Positions 40,047 through 50,333 of a DNA stretch of 64,000 nt are shown here, piece after piece (positions within the stretch are counted from its first letter, which is position 1; each line of letters begins with the position of its first letter). The position numbers were made by a program, and so were the translations under genes. The DNA is from Sulfuritalea sp. (GTDB lineage Bacteria; Pseudomonadota; Gammaproteobacteria; Burkholderiales; Rhodocyclaceae): assembly GCA_030651305.1 (NCBI GenBank), contig JAUSCI010000006.1, forward strand, positions 1 to 64,000. The letters are read 5' to 3'. The notes below the pieces were generated by a model. The model worked only from the letters and a program-made list of their open reading frames with translations, was not told the DNA's origin and searched no databases.

Positions 40047-42626
40047 TTACGACTTGACCAGCTTGATCAATTGGTAGAGCGTTTCCAGCGCCTCGCGCGG
40101 GCTGAGTTCGTCCGGGTTGAGATCGCGCAGGGCATCGAGCGCCGGATGCGGCGGTTCGGGCAGCGGCGGCGCGCTGGCGAACAGATCGGGCTGGGTCAGC
40201 GAACCGACTTCGCGGTTTTCCAGCAGCGACAGGCGCCGCCGCGCTTCGCGCACCACGGCGGGCGGCATGCCGGCCAGCGCGGCAACCTGCACACCATAGC
40301 TTTGCGAGGCCGGGCCTTCCTCGACCGCATGCAGAAATACGATCTTGTGGCCATGCTCGACTGCGTCGAGGTGGACGTTGGCGCACACGGGGTAATCCTG
40401 TGCCAGCCGCGTCAATTCGAAATAATGCGTCGAGAATAATGTCCAGGCGCGGTTCTTCTCGATCAGATGGCGGGCGATGGCAAAGGCCAGCGCGACGCCG
40501 TCGAAGGTCGAGGTGCCACGACCGATTTCGTCCATCAGCACCAGCGACTGGTCGGTCGCGCCGTTGAGTATTGCCGCGGCCTCGGTCATTTCGACCATGA
40601 ATGTGGAGCGTCCCGAGGCGAGATCATCCGATGCGCCGATGCGCGTGTAGATCGCATCGATCGGCCCCAGCCGGCAACGCGCGGCGGGCACGAAGCTGCC
40701 GCAGTGAGCGAGCAGTACGATCAGCGCCGCCTGACGCATGTAGGTCGATTTGCCGCCCATGTTGGGGCCGGTGATCAGCAGCATGCGGCGCGCCGGCGAG
40801 AGACGGGTGTCGTTGGCGATAAAGCTGTCGATTTGTCTTTCGACGACAGGATGACGGCCGTCCTCGATCTCGATCGCGGCCTCGTCGCAAAACTCCGGCT
40901 GGCGGTAATCGTGGCGCACGGCGGCCGTGGCAAAGGCGGTCAGGCCATCGAGTTCGGCAATGGCGCGGGCGATGCGCTGCAGAACCGGAATGTGGATCGC
41001 CAGCGCGGCCAGCAGTTCTTCCCAGAGCTGCTTCTCCAGCGCCAGTGCACGTTCGTTGGCCGACAGCGCCTTGTCCTCGAAACTCTTCAACTCCGGCGTG
41101 ATGTAGCGTTCGGCGTTCTTCAGCGTCTGGCGACGGCGATAGTCGTCGGGAATCTTTTCGACATTGGCGTGGGTGACCTCGATGTAGAAGCCATGCACCT
41201 TGTTGAACTCGACCTTGAGATTACTGATGCCGCTGCGTTCGCGTTCGCGGGCTTCGAGTTCGATCAGGAAGGCGCCGCAGTTGTGCTGGATTGCCCGCAA
41301 TTCGTCGAGGTGGGCGTTGTATCCCGGCGCGATGACGCCGCCTTCGCGAATCAGCGCGGCAGGTTCCACAGTAACGGCTTCGGTCAGCAGGCTGACGCAG
41401 GCTTGTGGGGTGGCCAGTGCGTCGGCCAGTTCGTTGAGCCGTGTCGCCGTACCGTCAGCGCCGACTCTTGTGCGAATGCTGTCGAGGCGGGCGAGGCTGT
41501 CGCGCAGCGAGGACAGGTCGCGCGGTCGGGTGCTCTTCAGGGCGATGCGGGCGGTGATGCGGTCAATGTCGGCGAAGCCGGACAAGGCTTTCGCCAGCGC
41601 GGCGAACGGCCCGTTGCCGGCCTCGCCGATCAGTGCGGCGACAGCTTCGTGGCGCGCGCGGGGAATGCTGCGCTCGGTTAGCGGGTGATGCAGGCAGTGG
41701 CGCAGCCAGCGCGAACCCATGCTGGTGGCACAGGTGTCGAGCAGCGAAAGCAGGGTTGGACTCGCTTCGCCGCGCAGGGTTTCGGAGATTTCAAGGTTGC
41801 GCCGGGTGGCAGCATCGAGTCGCAGAAAGCTGCCTTCGCGTTCCACGATCAGTTGAGTGACGTGGGCCAGCGCCTGCAACTGCGTCGCCTGTGCATAGCG
41901 GTAGAGCGCACCGGCGGCGGCCAACGCCAGTTCTTCGTCATGCACACCGAAGCCGGCCAGGTCGCGGCTGCCGAAGTGCTCGGCCAGAGCGTGCGCGGCG
42001 GCACGGGTGTCGAAATGCCAATCGGGTAGATGCTGGCTGACGGCGCGGCTTTCCGGCAAGCCCGAGCGCAGGCCGTCGGGCAACAGCAATTCGGCCGGAC
42101 GCAGGCGCTCGAAGTGCGAGGGGAGGGCGTCGAGCGAGGTTTCCAGCAGGCGCAGGTCGCCGTTGGCGAGGTTGAGCCAGGCCAGCCCCGCGCGCTGGCG
42201 GTCGATGGTCAGTGCCAGCAGCAGGCTGTCGCTGCGGTCGTCGAGCAGGTTGGCGTCGGTCAGCGTGCCGGGCGTGACGATGCGCGTCACCGCGCGTTCC
42301 ACCGGGCCCTTGGCCAGCGCCGGGTCGCCGATCTGTTCGCAGATCGCCACGGAGACGCCGAGCTTGACGAGCTTGGCCAGGTAGCCGTCGACCGCGTGGT
42401 AGGGAATGCCGGCCATGGCGATGGGCTTGCCGGCCGACTGGCCGCGCGCGGTCAGCGTGATGTCGAGCAGGCGCGCGGCCTGCTGGGCATCCTCGTAGAA
42501 CAGTTCGTAAAAATCCCCCATGCGGAAGAACAGCAGCTTGTCCGCATGCTCCGCCTTGGCGCGCAGCCATTGCTGCATGACGGGAGTGTGCGCCGCCAGT
42601 TCGGTGGCAGATCTGGCTTGGGGCAT
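40047..42626 (-). CDS. mutS: MutS, DNA mismatch-recognition ATPase
   Basis: The 859-residue protein recognises mismatches and starts repair. Domain I has the mismatch-reading FYELFYEDA; the ABC-type ATPase has Walker [17 protein letters not shown], signature region [11 protein letters not shown] and Walker [17 protein letters not shown]. The C-terminal helices end in a short tail. I use ATG 42626; a GTG at 42647 lies inside vapC. With either start there is no room for an independent promoter region after vapC. Confidence 0.96.
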   Translation of the reverse strand: MPQARSATELAAHTPVMQQWLRAKAEHADKLLFFRMGDFYELFYEDAQQAARLLDITLTARGQSAGKPIAMAGIPYHAVDGYLAKLVKLGVSVAICEQIGDPALAKGPVERAVTRIVTPGTLTDANLLDDRSDSLLLALTIDRQRAGLAWLNLANGDLRLLETSLDALPSHFERLRPAELLLPDGLRSGLPESRAVSQHLPDWHFDTRAAAHALAEHFGSRDLAGFGVHDEELALAAAGALYRYAQATQLQALAHVTQLIVEREGSFLRLDAATRRNLEISETLRGEASPTLLSLLDTCATSMGSRWLRHCLHHPLTERSIPRARHEAVAALIGEAGNGPFAALAKALSGFADIDRITARIALKSTRPRDLSSLRDSLARLDSIRTRVGADGTATRLNELADALATPQACVSLLTEAVTVEPAALIREGGVIAPGYNAHLDELRAIQHNCGAFLIELEARERERSGISNLKVEFNKVHGFYIEVTHANVEKIPDDYRRRQTLKNAERYITPELKSFEDKALSANERALALEKQLWEELLAALAIHIPVLQRIARAIAELDGLTAFATAAVRHDYRQPEFCDEAAIEIEDGRHPVVERQIDSFIANDTRLSPARRMLLITGPNMGGKSTYMRQAALIVLLAHCGSFVPAARCRLGPIDAIYTRIGASDDLASGRSTFMVEMTEAAAILNGATDQSLVLMDEIGRGTSTFDGVALAFAIARHLIEKNRAWTLFSTHYFELTRLAQDYPVCANVHLDAVEHGHKIVFLHAVEEGPASQSYGVQVAALAGMPPAVVREARRRLSLLENREVGSLTQPDLFASAPPLPEPPHPALDALRDLNPDELSPREALETLYQLIKLVKS

Positions 42627-42628
42627 GG

Positions 42629-43051
42629 TCAGTGCGTCTGTAGCCACTGATCTGGCGTGAACACTTCCGCTACGCCACGGGCGCGTTCGAGCATTTCTGC
42701 GTCCAGGGTAATCAAGGGCACCCTGCGGGTGGCGGCAAGGGCGACATAGACGGCATCGGCGCCGCGCAAACGGAAACGCATGGCAATGGACGCGGCTTCT
42801 CCTCCCAGCACCACATCAATGCTCGATTGCTCGATCCAGGTCTCAGTCAGCAGAAATTGCCTGATGGCCGGAGCGACCTCGGTTGAATCACTGCGCCGCG
42901 CAATGGTTCCGACTACTTCCGCCAGCGTCAGCGTGGGCAGGATCACGCTCTGGCGCAACTCTGCAAGCTGTCTGACCAATTCTATGGACCGGAGATGATG
43001 AGGTTCGCGTGCCATGAATGCCGCAATCCACACGCAGGCATCGACGACCAT
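42629..43051 (-). CDS. vapC: VapC-type PIN-domain toxin
   Basis: The 140-residue PIN-domain protein has the acidic residues of the family: D4 ([11 protein letters not shown]), E44 (LAEVVG), D99 ([10 protein letters not shown]) and D116 (ITLDAEM). These form the RNase metal site. Its start codon shares one base with the antitoxin stop (TGATG). It ends two bases before the mutS start. The toxin reads as intact. Confidence 0.85.
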   Translation of the reverse strand: MVVDACVWIAAFMAREPHHLRSIELVRQLAELRQSVILPTLTLAEVVGTIARRSDSTEVAPAIRQFLLTETWIEQSSIDVVLGGEAASIAMRFRLRGADAVYVALAATRRVPLITLDAEMLERARGVAEVFTPDQWLQTH

Positions 43052-43314
43052 CAGCCGCGCCTTTGCTCGCGAATTGCCGCGACGGCGTCCGGCTCGCCCT
43101 GCCAGTGTTGGGTGACCAGTGCCGACAGTCGATCCAACTCGCGGTTGAACGATTCGATCTCTTGCTGTTTATCACCAGTTGGCGCCGTGGCGTCAGCGCC
43201 GACTTCCCGGCGCAAGAGGTTGGTCAGCCAGTCCTTCATGCTCAACCCTTGCAAGGCCGCAGTGGCCTTGGCCCGGCGGAAGAGGTCATCGGGCATTTCG
43301 ATGGTAGTTTTCAT
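43051..43314 (-). CDS. vapB: Ribbon-helix-helix antitoxin (VapB-like)
   Basis: The 87-residue protein starts KTTIEMPDDLFRRAKATAA, a ribbon-helix-helix DNA-binding domain, followed by a charged tail that would bind the toxin. It sits upstream of the PIN gene with a one-base overlap, the usual antitoxin-first order. One copy of the dispersed AGTCGGCGCT motif lies inside it. Confidence 0.82.
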   Translation of the reverse strand: MKTTIEMPDDLFRRAKATAALQGLSMKDWLTNLLRREVGADATAPTGDKQQEIESFNRELDRLSALVTQHWQGEPDAVAAIREQRRG

Positions 43315-43326
43315 TTCTGGGCCTCC

Positions 43327-43342
43327 GTAAATATGGGTTTAC
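43327..43342. promoter_or_regulatory. Possible vapBC operator
   Basis: GTAAA (43327-43331) and TTTAC (43338-43342) form a small dyad 13-28 bases before the vapB start, where autoregulating antitoxins usually bind. The arms are short. Confidence 0.3.
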
Positions 43343-43421
43343 GGGATTTATGGTATTCCCATGCCAGCAATAATTCAATCCGGAGTGTCGGACAGTGCTT
43401 GCTGCCGACATCGGGCTCGGG

Positions 43422-44228
43422 TCAGGCCTTGAGTTTTGCGGTCAGATGCGGTGCGATGAGTTGCAGCAATTGCGAAAATATCTTCGGATTGCCGCCGATG
43501 ATGTTGCCAGTCTTCATGTAGTTGCCTTCGCCGGACAGATCGCCCACCAGGCCTCCGGCTTCGGTGATCAGAAGGCTGCCGGCGGCCATGTCCCAGGGCG
43601 ACAGGCCGAGCTCCCAGAAGCCGTCCATGCGGCCGCAGGCGACCCAGGCCAGATCCAGCGCGGCGGCGCCGGGGCGGCGCATGCCGGCGGTCCTTTGCGC
43701 CACCTCGCGGAAAATCGCCAAGTAGGCATCGATGTGATCGAACATGCGATACGGGAAGCCGGTGCCGATCAACGCTTCATCGAGCTTGACGCGCTTGGCG
43801 ACGCGGATGCGCTTTTCATTGACGAAGGCGCCACCGCCCTTGCTGGCGGTGAAGATTTCATTGCGATTGGGGTCGTACACCACGGCCTGCGTCAGTACCC
43901 CCTTGTGCGCCAGGCCAATGGAGATGGCATATTGCGGCAGGCCGTGAATGAAATTGGTGGTGCCGTCAAGCGGATCGATGATCCACTGGTATTCGCTGTC
44001 CGCACTGGTGCCGGCCAGCCCCGACTCCTCTGCTAAAATTCCATAGGACGGATAAGCCTCGCGCAACACGTCCAGGATCGCGGCTTCCGCGGCGCGGTCG
44101 ACCTCCGTTACGTAGTCGCTCTGCTGCTTGACATCGATCCTGAGTTTGTCGACGTCGAGACTGGCGCGGTTGATGATCGTGCCGGCGCGACGCGCGGCTT
44201 TGACGGCAATATTCAGCGTGGGATGCAT
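43422..44228 (-). CDS. suhB: SuhB, inositol-1-monophosphatase family
   Basis: The 268-residue magnesium-dependent phosphatase has the motif [15 protein letters not shown] and the later [27 protein letters not shown] supplies another metal ligand. In enterobacteria SuhB also acts in rRNA transcription. It is divergent from trmJ, with 64 bases between the starts. Confidence 0.95.
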   Translation of the reverse strand: MHPTLNIAVKAARRAGTIINRASLDVDKLRIDVKQQSDYVTEVDRAAEAAILDVLREAYPSYGILAEESGLAGTSADSEYQWIIDPLDGTTNFIHGLPQYAISIGLAHKGVLTQAVVYDPNRNEIFTASKGGGAFVNEKRIRVAKRVKLDEALIGTGFPYRMFDHIDAYLAIFREVAQRTAGMRRPGAAALDLAWVACGRMDGFWELGLSPWDMAAGSLLITEAGGLVGDLSGEGNYMKTGNIIGGNPKIFSQLLQLIAPHLTAKLKA

Positions 44229-44292
44229 GGATTTTTAAGGCGGGGCAAGCCGCAGGGGCGCATGTTGCGCGGGAAGTGCGCAATTCTAAACT

Positions 44293-45060
44293 ATGAACAC
44301 CGAGCCAATACCCGCCACCGTCACGCTTGATCGCATCCGCGTCGTCCTCTCCCACCCCAGCCATCCGGGCAACATCGGCGCGGCGGCGCGGGCGATGAAG
44401 ACTATGGGCTTGTCGCGTCTGGTGTTGGTCAATCCAAAAGCCTTCCCCGATGTGCAGGCCGATGCCATGGCGACCGGCGCCACCGATCTGCTGGTGCAGG
44501 CCGAGGTCGTCTCTTCGCTGGCGGAGGCCCTGAGCGGCACCGTGCTGGCCATGGCCATGACGGCGCGCCGCCGGGAGCTGGCGGTACCCGCGCTGTGGGC
44601 CCGCGACGGCGCGGCGGAACTGGTGACGATGGCGGCTACCGGTGATGTCGCGCTGGTATTCGGCAACGAGACATCGGGGTTGTCCAACGATGAACTGGCG
44701 ATGTGCCGGCGCTGGGCGATGATTCCGGTAAATGCAGAGTTCAGCTCACTCAACCTGGCGGCGGCGGTGCAGGTAATGTGCTACGAACTGCGGCTGGCGA
44801 CGCTTGATCCGGGCCTGCCACCGGCGATTTCCGGCGCCGGCGAAATCGCCAGTCATGATGAGGTGGAGCGCTTGATCGCGCATATCGAGCGGGCCGCCCT
44901 GTCCAGCGAGTTCCTCGATCCGGCCAGCCCGAAACGTTTCGTTCCTCGCCTGCGGCGCCTGTTTTCCCGTGCCGCGCCAGAGAAGGAGGAGGTTGCCATC
45001 TTGCGCGGGCTGTTTGCCGCACTGGAAAAAGCCGCATCAAACCCAATTTGCAGGAAGTAA
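44293..45060 (+). CDS. trmJ: TrmJ, tRNA (cytidine/uridine-2'-O-)methyltransferase
   Basis: The 255-residue SPOUT methyltransferase modifies position 32 of tRNAs. The opening VVLSHPSHPGNIGAAARAMK, the SAM-knot strand VALVFGNETSGLSNDEL and MIPVNAEFSSLNLAAAVQ are family marks. It begins the trmJ-cysE-iscR-isc gene order often seen near Isc operons. Confidence 0.95.
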   Translation: MNTEPIPATVTLDRIRVVLSHPSHPGNIGAAARAMKTMGLSRLVLVNPKAFPDVQADAMATGATDLLVQAEVVSSLAEALSGTVLAMAMTARRRELAVPALWARDGAAELVTMAATGDVALVFGNETSGLSNDELAMCRRWAMIPVNAEFSSLNLAAAVQVMCYELRLATLDPGLPPAISGAGEIASHDEVERLIAHIERAALSSEFLDPASPKRFVPRLRRLFSRAAPEKEEVAILRGLFAALEKAASNPICRK

Positions 45061-45128
45061 ATGCAAATAAAACTTGACCCTGACGCCAGGTCTTTCTACC
45101 ATTTCAGCAAATACTAATAGATTCCTCC

Positions 45129-45881
45129 ATGTTCTCTCGTCTGCGTGAAGATATTTCCTGCGTTTTTGAACGCGACCCCGCCGCCCGTTCGACGTGGGAG
45201 GTGCTGACTTGCTATCCCGGCTTCCATGCCCTGACGCTGCACCGTTTTTCGCACTGGCTGTGGGGCGTTCGGTTGCGCTGGCTGGCGCGATTTCTGTCGC
45301 ATTTCACGCGCTTGATCAGCGGCATCGAGATTCATCCGGGCGCCACCATCGGGCGCCGGGTGTTCATCGACCATGGCATGGGCGTGGTCATCGGCGAGAC
45401 GGCGGTGATCGAGGATGAGTGCACGCTGTATCACGGCGTCACGCTGGGCGGCACGTCATGGAACAAGGGCAGGCGACATCCGACTCTGGAGCGCGGCGTG
45501 GTGATCGGTGCCGGGGCCAAGGTGCTGGGGCCGATAACCTTGGGCAAAGGCGCCAAGGTCGGATCGAATGCCGTGGTGGTGCGTGACGTTCCTGCCGGCG
45601 CGACTGCGGTGGGTATTCCGGCGCGCATCGTCGAAGACAAGAATGAGATCGACCGTGAAGTCAAGGCCGGCCAGATGGGCTTCTCCGCCTATGCCGTAAC
45701 GCGCAACGAGGACGATCCGTTGGCGCAGGCGATTCACGGGCTGCTCAATCATGCCGTGGAAACCGACCGGCGCTTCGAAGCCCTGCTCAAGACCATGGCT
45801 AGGTCAGGGGTATCGCTTGAGGACGACGTGGCGACGGCCGACAAGTTTGACCCGAACTATCTGTCGAAAATAGTAGACTAA
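45129..45881 (+). CDS. cysE: CysE, serine O-acetyltransferase
   Basis: The 250-residue enzyme makes O-acetylserine for cysteine synthesis. The left-handed beta-helix is visible in hexapeptides such as [23 protein letters not shown] (shortened), and the catalytic histidine regions [13 protein letters not shown] and [12 protein letters not shown] are present. Placement directly before iscR links cysteine supply to Fe-S assembly. Confidence 0.95.
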   Translation: MFSRLREDISCVFERDPAARSTWEVLTCYPGFHALTLHRFSHWLWGVRLRWLARFLSHFTRLISGIEIHPGATIGRRVFIDHGMGVVIGETAVIEDECTLYHGVTLGGTSWNKGRRHPTLERGVVIGAGAKVLGPITLGKGAKVGSNAVVVRDVPAGATAVGIPARIVEDKNEIDREVKAGQMGFSAYAVTRNEDDPLAQAIHGLLNHAVETDRRFEALLKTMARSGVSLEDDVATADKFDPNYLSKIVD

Positions 45882-45897
45882 AAAGATCGGGATGCCT

Positions 45898-45922
45898 ATA
45901 CTTGATAAAAATGCTCAGGTAT
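45898..45922 (+). promoter_or_regulatory. Type 1 IscR operator / iscR promoter
   Basis: ATACTTGA (45898-45905) and TCAGGTAT (45915-45922) form a dyad with a 9-base centre. This fits the type 1 IscR site, where Fe-S IscR represses its own operon. It lies 47 bases before the iscR start and contains TTGATA as a possible -35. Confidence 0.6.
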
Positions 45923-45968
45923 TGTTCCTGATGCGTTTCTCAACCGTATTACCCGACGGAGAATAAAC

Positions 45969-46460
45969 ATGAGACTGACGACCAAAGGACGTTTTGCAGT
46001 AACCGCAATGATCGATCTCGCCCTGCGCCAGCACAATGGCCCGGTCACCCTCGCGGGTATCAGCGAGCGGCAGAAGATTTCCCTTTCATATCTTGAGCAA
46101 TTGTTCGGCAAATTGCGTCGGCGTCAGCTTGTCTCCAGTGTGCGTGGACCGGGCGGCGGCTATTGTCTGGCGCAACCGCTGGAAGCCATTTCGGTTTCCA
46201 CCATCATCCATGCCGTCGACGAGTCGCTGGATGCAACCAATTGCGGCGGCAAGGGTACTTGTGCGGAAGACCTGCGTCCCTGCATGACTCATGAATTGTG
46301 GACCAGCCTGAATGAAAAGATGTTCGAGTACCTCAATTCGGTCAGCTTGGCCGAACTCGTGGCTCAGCAACGGGAGAAGAGCGGTGCCGCCGCCGTGCTG
46401 CACGACGAACGTCCGCTGCGTCGCGTGCGTCGTCCGGCCGAGGAACTCATCGCTGCCTGA
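45969..46460 (+). CDS. iscR: IscR, Fe-S regulator of the isc operon
   Basis: The 163-residue Rrf2 protein begins [20 protein letters not shown] with a winged helix whose recognition part is [20 protein letters not shown]. The three cluster cysteines are in the stretch [18 protein letters not shown], with the histidine ligand nearby. It should repress the operon when loaded with a [2Fe-2S] cluster. Confidence 0.96.
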   Translation: MRLTTKGRFAVTAMIDLALRQHNGPVTLAGISERQKISLSYLEQLFGKLRRRQLVSSVRGPGGGYCLAQPLEAISVSTIIHAVDESLDATNCGGKGTCAEDLRPCMTHELWTSLNEKMFEYLNSVSLAELVAQQREKSGAAAVLHDERPLRRVRRPAEELIAA

Positions 46461-46489
46461 CAGCTCCCGAAAAGAGTCCGGACCGCGCC

Positions 46490-47647
46490 ATGTTCTCCCC
46501 CGTCTATTTCGACCACAACGCCACCACGCCGCTGGATCCGCGCGTGCTGGAAGGCATGCTGCCGTATCTTGCGGCGCAGTACGGCAATGCCTCCAGTCGT
46601 CACGAATACGGCCGTGCGGCGCGGCGTGCGATCGACGAGGCGCGGCAGCGCGTGGCCTTTGCGGTGGGAGCGCATCCGACGGAAGTGGTGTTTACCAGCG
46701 GCGGTTCGGAAGCCAACAATCTTTTCATCAAGGGTGCGGCCGCTTGCCTTGCGCCGGGGCTGGTGGCGATCTCCGCCATTGAACATCCCTGCGTGCGTGA
46801 GCCGGCAAAAGCTTTGCGACGCGCCAGCTGGAGATTGAGAGAGATCGCTGTCGATGACAATTGCCGTGTCGCCAGCGCCGACTTTCAGGCGGTACTGGAA
46901 GAAAAGCCGGCGCTTGTTTCCGTCATGCTGGCCAACAATGAAACCGGTGCCGTACAAGACATAAGCACTCTTGCCGCGCAGGCCAGGTCGACACGGGCAT
47001 GGTTTCACACCGACGCGGTGCAGGCTTTCGGCAAACGTCCGGTGAACTTTCGTGCCTTCAACGACGCCGGCGTGCATGCCTTGACGCTTTCCGCGCACAA
47101 GCTGGGCGGGCCGAAGGGCGCAGGCGCGCTGGTAGTCGACAAGCGTGTCGAACTGCAGCCGCTGATCGCCGGGGGCGGCCATGAACGCGGTCTGCGCTCC
47201 GGCACCGAGAACGTCGCGGCGATTGTCGGTTTCGGCCTCGCCGCCGAACTGGCGATGGCCCGGCTCGATACGCGTCAAACACAGCTCGCGGCCTTGCGTA
47301 CGGAACTTGAGGCCGGACTTGTGGCGCAGGGTGCGACGATATTCGCCGGCGCTGCCGAGCGCCTGCCGAATACAAGCTACTTTGCCTTCGCCGGCATCGA
47401 TGGCGAAACGCTGGTCGGCAAGCTTGATCGCGCCGGGTTTGCCGTGGCGGCCGGGGCCGCCTGTTCCAGCGCCAATCCGGAGCCCTCGCATGTGCTGCTG
47501 GCGATGGGCGTCGCACCGTCGCTGGCGCGCGGCGCCGTGCGGGTGAGTTTTGGCGCGGACAATACCGTTTCGCAGGTGCGTGATTTTTTCACTGCACTGA
47601 ACACTACAATCGTGCAACTCAAGGGTCTCACGGCCCTGGCAAGCTGA
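46490..47647 (+). CDS. Second cysteine desulfurase (class V aminotransferase) before iscS
   Basis: The 385-residue NifS/IscS-family enzyme binds PLP through the lysine in [12 protein letters not shown]. The sulfur-accepting loop [14 protein letters not shown] carries the active cysteine, but it is shorter and differently worded than in IscS downstream. The two adjacent genes are clearly diverged paralogues: they differ along most of their length. It follows iscR by 29 bases and precedes iscS by 16, so it is part of the same operon. Confidence 0.88.
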   Translation: MFSPVYFDHNATTPLDPRVLEGMLPYLAAQYGNASSRHEYGRAARRAIDEARQRVAFAVGAHPTEVVFTSGGSEANNLFIKGAAACLAPGLVAISAIEHPCVREPAKALRRASWRLREIAVDDNCRVASADFQAVLEEKPALVSVMLANNETGAVQDISTLAAQARSTRAWFHTDAVQAFGKRPVNFRAFNDAGVHALTLSAHKLGGPKGAGALVVDKRVELQPLIAGGGHERGLRSGTENVAAIVGFGLAAELAMARLDTRQTQLAALRTELEAGLVAQGATIFAGAAERLPNTSYFAFAGIDGETLVGKLDRAGFAVAAGAACSSANPEPSHVLLAMGVAPSLARGAVRVSFGADNTVSQVRDFFTALNTTIVQLKGLTALAS

Positions 47648-47663
47648 CCTGGAGAAATTTGCA

Positions 47664-48875
47664 ATGAAACTGCCGGTGTACCTCGACTATTCCGCTACCA
47701 CGCCGGTTGATCCGCGCGTCGCGGCGAAGATGATTCCCTGGCTGACCGAGCATTTCGGCAACCCGGCCTCGCGTTCCCACTCCTATGGTTGGGAAGCCGA
47801 GAAGGCCGTCGAAGAGGCGCGCGAAGAAGTGGCCGCCCTGGTCGGTGCCGACGCCAAGGAAATCATCTGGACCTCGGGCGCCACGGAATCCAACAATCTG
47901 GCGATCAAGGGCGCTGCGCATTTTTACGCCGCGACCAAGGGCAAGCACATCATCACCGTATCCACCGAGCACAAGGCGGTGTTGGACACGGTCAAGGAAC
48001 TCGAACGCCAGGGCTTCGAGGCGACCTACCTGGTACCCCAGGACAACGGGCTGATTACCGTCGAACAGTTCAGGGCGGCGCTGCGGCCCGATACCGTGGT
48101 GGCTTCGGTGATGGCGGTGAACAACGAGATCGGCGTGATCCAGCCGCTGGCCGAGATTGGCGAGCTATGCCGCGAAAAAGGTGTGATCTTCCACGTCGAT
48201 GCAGCGCAGGCCACCGGCAAGATGCCGATCGATCTGGCTGCGCTGAAGGTGGACCTGATGTCCTTCTGCGCGCACAAGACCTATGGCCCCAAGGGCATCG
48301 GCGCGCTGTACGTCAGGCGTAAGCCGCGCATCCGGCTGGAAGCGCAGATGCATGGCGGCGGCCACGAGCGCGGCATGCGTTCGGGTACTTTGCCAACCCA
48401 CCAGATCGTCGGCATGGGCGAATGCTTCCGCTTGGCGCGCGTCGAAATGGCCACCGAAAACGAACGCATCCGCATGCTGCGCGACAGGTTGCTCAAGGGT
48501 CTGCTCGACATCGAGGAAACCTATGTCAATGGCGACATCGAGCAGCGCGTGCCGCACAACCTGAATGTCAGCTTCAACTTTGTCGAAGGCGAGTCGCTGA
48601 TCATGGCGATCAAGGACATCGCCGTGTCGAGCGGCTCGGCATGCACTTCGGCCAGTCTCGAACCCTCCTATGTGCTGCGTTCGCTGGGACGCTCCGACGA
48701 ACTGGCGCACAGTTCGATTCGCTTTACCCTCGGTCGTTTCACGACCGAAGAAGAAATCGATTTCACGATCAAGCTGCTGCACGACAAACTGGGCAAACTG
48801 CGCGAACTTTCCCCGCTTTGGGAAATGTTCAAGGACGGCGTTGATCTCAACAGCGTCCATTGGGCTGCACATTGA
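47664..48875 (+). CDS. iscS: IscS, cysteine desulfurase
   Basis: The 403-residue enzyme takes sulfur from cysteine for Fe-S clusters, thiolated tRNA and other uses. PLP binds at the lysine of [15 protein letters not shown]. The mobile loop [18 protein letters not shown] holds the active cysteine and is the IscS form. The C terminus reaches the usual [12 protein letters not shown]. Its TGA stop lies inside a strong hairpin. Confidence 0.97.
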   Translation: MKLPVYLDYSATTPVDPRVAAKMIPWLTEHFGNPASRSHSYGWEAEKAVEEAREEVAALVGADAKEIIWTSGATESNNLAIKGAAHFYAATKGKHIITVSTEHKAVLDTVKELERQGFEATYLVPQDNGLITVEQFRAALRPDTVVASVMAVNNEIGVIQPLAEIGELCREKGVIFHVDAAQATGKMPIDLAALKVDLMSFCAHKTYGPKGIGALYVRRKPRIRLEAQMHGGGHERGMRSGTLPTHQIVGMGECFRLARVEMATENERIRMLRDRLLKGLLDIEETYVNGDIEQRVPHNLNVSFNFVEGESLIMAIKDIAVSSGSACTSASLEPSYVLRSLGRSDELAHSSIRFTLGRFTTEEEIDFTIKLLHDKLGKLRELSPLWEMFKDGVDLNSVHWAAH

Positions 48876-48903
48876 TGCGGTAGGCCGCATCAATGTGCAG
48901 CCC
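48862..48903 (+). other. 19-bp perfect hairpin on the iscS stop codon
   Basis: GGGCTGCACATTGATGCGG (48862-48880) pairs fully with the bases 48885-48903, with the 4-base loop TAGG. The iscS stop at 48873-48875 is within the left arm, so ribosomes finishing iscS must open it. A T-run is lacking, so it is not a simple terminator. It separates iscRS-type genes from iscUA-hscBA in the mRNA. Confidence 0.8.
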
Positions 48904-48933
48904 TTTGGGCAAAATGAACTACCCACCCCCCGA

Positions 48934-48954
48934 CCCCCGCCCCGAGGGCGGGGG
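48934..48954 (+). other. GC hairpin between iscS and iscU
   Basis: CCCCCGCCC (48934-48942) pairs with GGGCGGGGG (48946-48954), 9 bp of G-C pairs with a 3-base loop, 30 bases after the large hairpin. It looks like a repeat-type intergenic hairpin and precedes the iscU ribosome-binding site AGGAG. Confidence 0.65.
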
Positions 48955-48986
48955 CGACTAGTAAGAAATACTTTAGGAGTAGCATC

Positions 48987-49370
48987 ATGGCATATAGCGA
49001 AAAAGTACTGGATCACTACGAAAACCCGCGCAACGTCGGTTCCTTTGCCAAGGACGATGACGGCATCGCGACCGGCATGGTCGGCGCACCGGCCTGCGGC
49101 GACGTCATGAAATTGCAGATCAAGGTCGGCAAGGACGGTGTCATTGAAGACGCCAAGTTCAAGACCTATGGCTGCGGCTCGGCGATTGCCTCGTCGTCGC
49201 TGGTGACCGAATGGGTCAAGGGCAAGACGCTGGACCAAGCGCTGGAGATCAAGAACACCCATATCGCGGAAGAGCTCGCGTTGCCGCCGGTCAAGATTCA
49301 CTGCTCGATCCTCGCCGAGGATGCGATCAAGGCCGCCGTGGCCGATTACAGAAAGAAACAGGGAGCTTGA
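48987..49370 (+). CDS. iscU: IscU, Fe-S scaffold protein
   Basis: The 127-residue scaffold has its three cluster cysteines in [25 protein letters not shown] and [11 protein letters not shown]. The HscA-recognition motif LPPVK precedes the last cysteine. The AGGAG ribosome-binding site is close to ATG 48987. Confidence 0.97.
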   Translation: MAYSEKVLDHYENPRNVGSFAKDDDGIATGMVGAPACGDVMKLQIKVGKDGVIEDAKFKTYGCGSAIASSSLVTEWVKGKTLDQALEIKNTHIAEELALPPVKIHCSILAEDAIKAAVADYRKKQGA

Positions 49371-49372
49371 CT

Positions 49373-49774
49373 ATGTCCGCCTGCACCACACCCGATGCCA
49401 CCGTCACGCCTCAGGTTCCGCCTGCAACCTGGCAGGGCAGCGAGAGCGCCAGTCCGGTGACCCTCAGCGCGCGCGCCGCCGACCACATCGCCAAATACAT
49501 CGCCAAGCGCGGCAAGGGCATCGGCATTCGTCTCGGCGTCAAGACCTCGGGTTGCTCGGGAATGGCCTACAAGCTGGAATTCGCCGATGCGGCGGAGCCG
49601 GAAGATCACATCTTCGATAGCAATGGCATCAAGGTGCTGGTCGATCCCAGGAGCCTGCCTTACCTGGCCGGTACCGAACTCGACTATGCGCGCGAGGGCC
49701 TAAACGAGGGCTTCAAGTTCAACAACCCGAACGTCAAGGATGCCTGCGGTTGCGGCGAATCGTTCAACACTTGA
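49373..49774 (+). CDS. iscA: IscA, A-type Fe-S carrier
   Basis: The 133-residue protein has the A-type cysteines in [11 protein letters not shown] and the closing ACGCGESF. An N-terminal extension of about 27 residues ([19 protein letters not shown] and on) precedes the core, longer than in E. coli IscA. ATG 49373 follows AGGGAG. It is two bases after iscU. Confidence 0.92.
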   Translation: MSACTTPDATVTPQVPPATWQGSESASPVTLSARAADHIAKYIAKRGKGIGIRLGVKTSGCSGMAYKLEFADAAEPEDHIFDSNGIKVLVDPRSLPYLAGTELDYAREGLNEGFKFNNPNVKDACGCGESFNT

Positions 49775-49781
49775 ATCGCTG

Positions 49782-50324
49782 ATGACCACGTTTGACCTCA
49801 ATTTCGCCGCCGACCATTTCACGCTGTTTGGCCTGCCGCGTGTACAGGCGCTCGATCTGGGCAACCTCGAAAATTGCTTTCGCGACATTCAGGCCCAGGT
49901 GCATCCGGACAAGCACGCGCATGCCGCTGACGCCGACCGGCGTCTGGCCATGCAGTGGTCGACGCGGATCAATGAGGCGTTCCAGACGCTCAAGTCGCCG
50001 GGCAAGCGCGCCCGCTATCTGCTGGCATTGCTCGGACATGATCCGCAGATAGAAAGCAACACGACGATGCCCGTGGAATTTCTGATGAGTCAGATGGATT
50101 TGCGTGAAGCCGTGATGGAAGCCCGGGCGGCATCTGACGAAGAAAAGCTGGAGGCCGTCAGGTTGACTCTGTTGAACGAAATCAGGGCGGACTACGAACG
50201 GCTTGCCGGGTTGATCGATGTCACCAGGGATTTCACCGCGGCGGCCAGTCTGGTGCGACAACTGATGTTTCAGGAAAAACTGCTCAACGAAATCGACGAC
50301 GCGCTCGAAGCCGTCACTGCGTAG
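49782..50324 (+). CDS. hscB: HscB, J-type co-chaperone
   Basis: The 180-residue co-chaperone delivers IscU to HscA. The J-domain HPD is in AQVHPDKHAHAA, and the C-terminal three-helix IscU-binding domain follows (MDLREAVMEARAASDEEKL). It starts seven bases after iscA. Confidence 0.94.
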   Translation: MTTFDLNFAADHFTLFGLPRVQALDLGNLENCFRDIQAQVHPDKHAHAADADRRLAMQWSTRINEAFQTLKSPGKRARYLLALLGHDPQIESNTTMPVEFLMSQMDLREAVMEARAASDEEKLEAVRLTLLNEIRADYERLAGLIDVTRDFTAAASLVRQLMFQEKLLNEIDDALEAVTA

Positions 50325-50333
50325 AATCAGAAT

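Noticed and set aside
40467-41681. Long plus-strand frame opposite mutS
   Set aside because: Shadow of mutS codon pattern.
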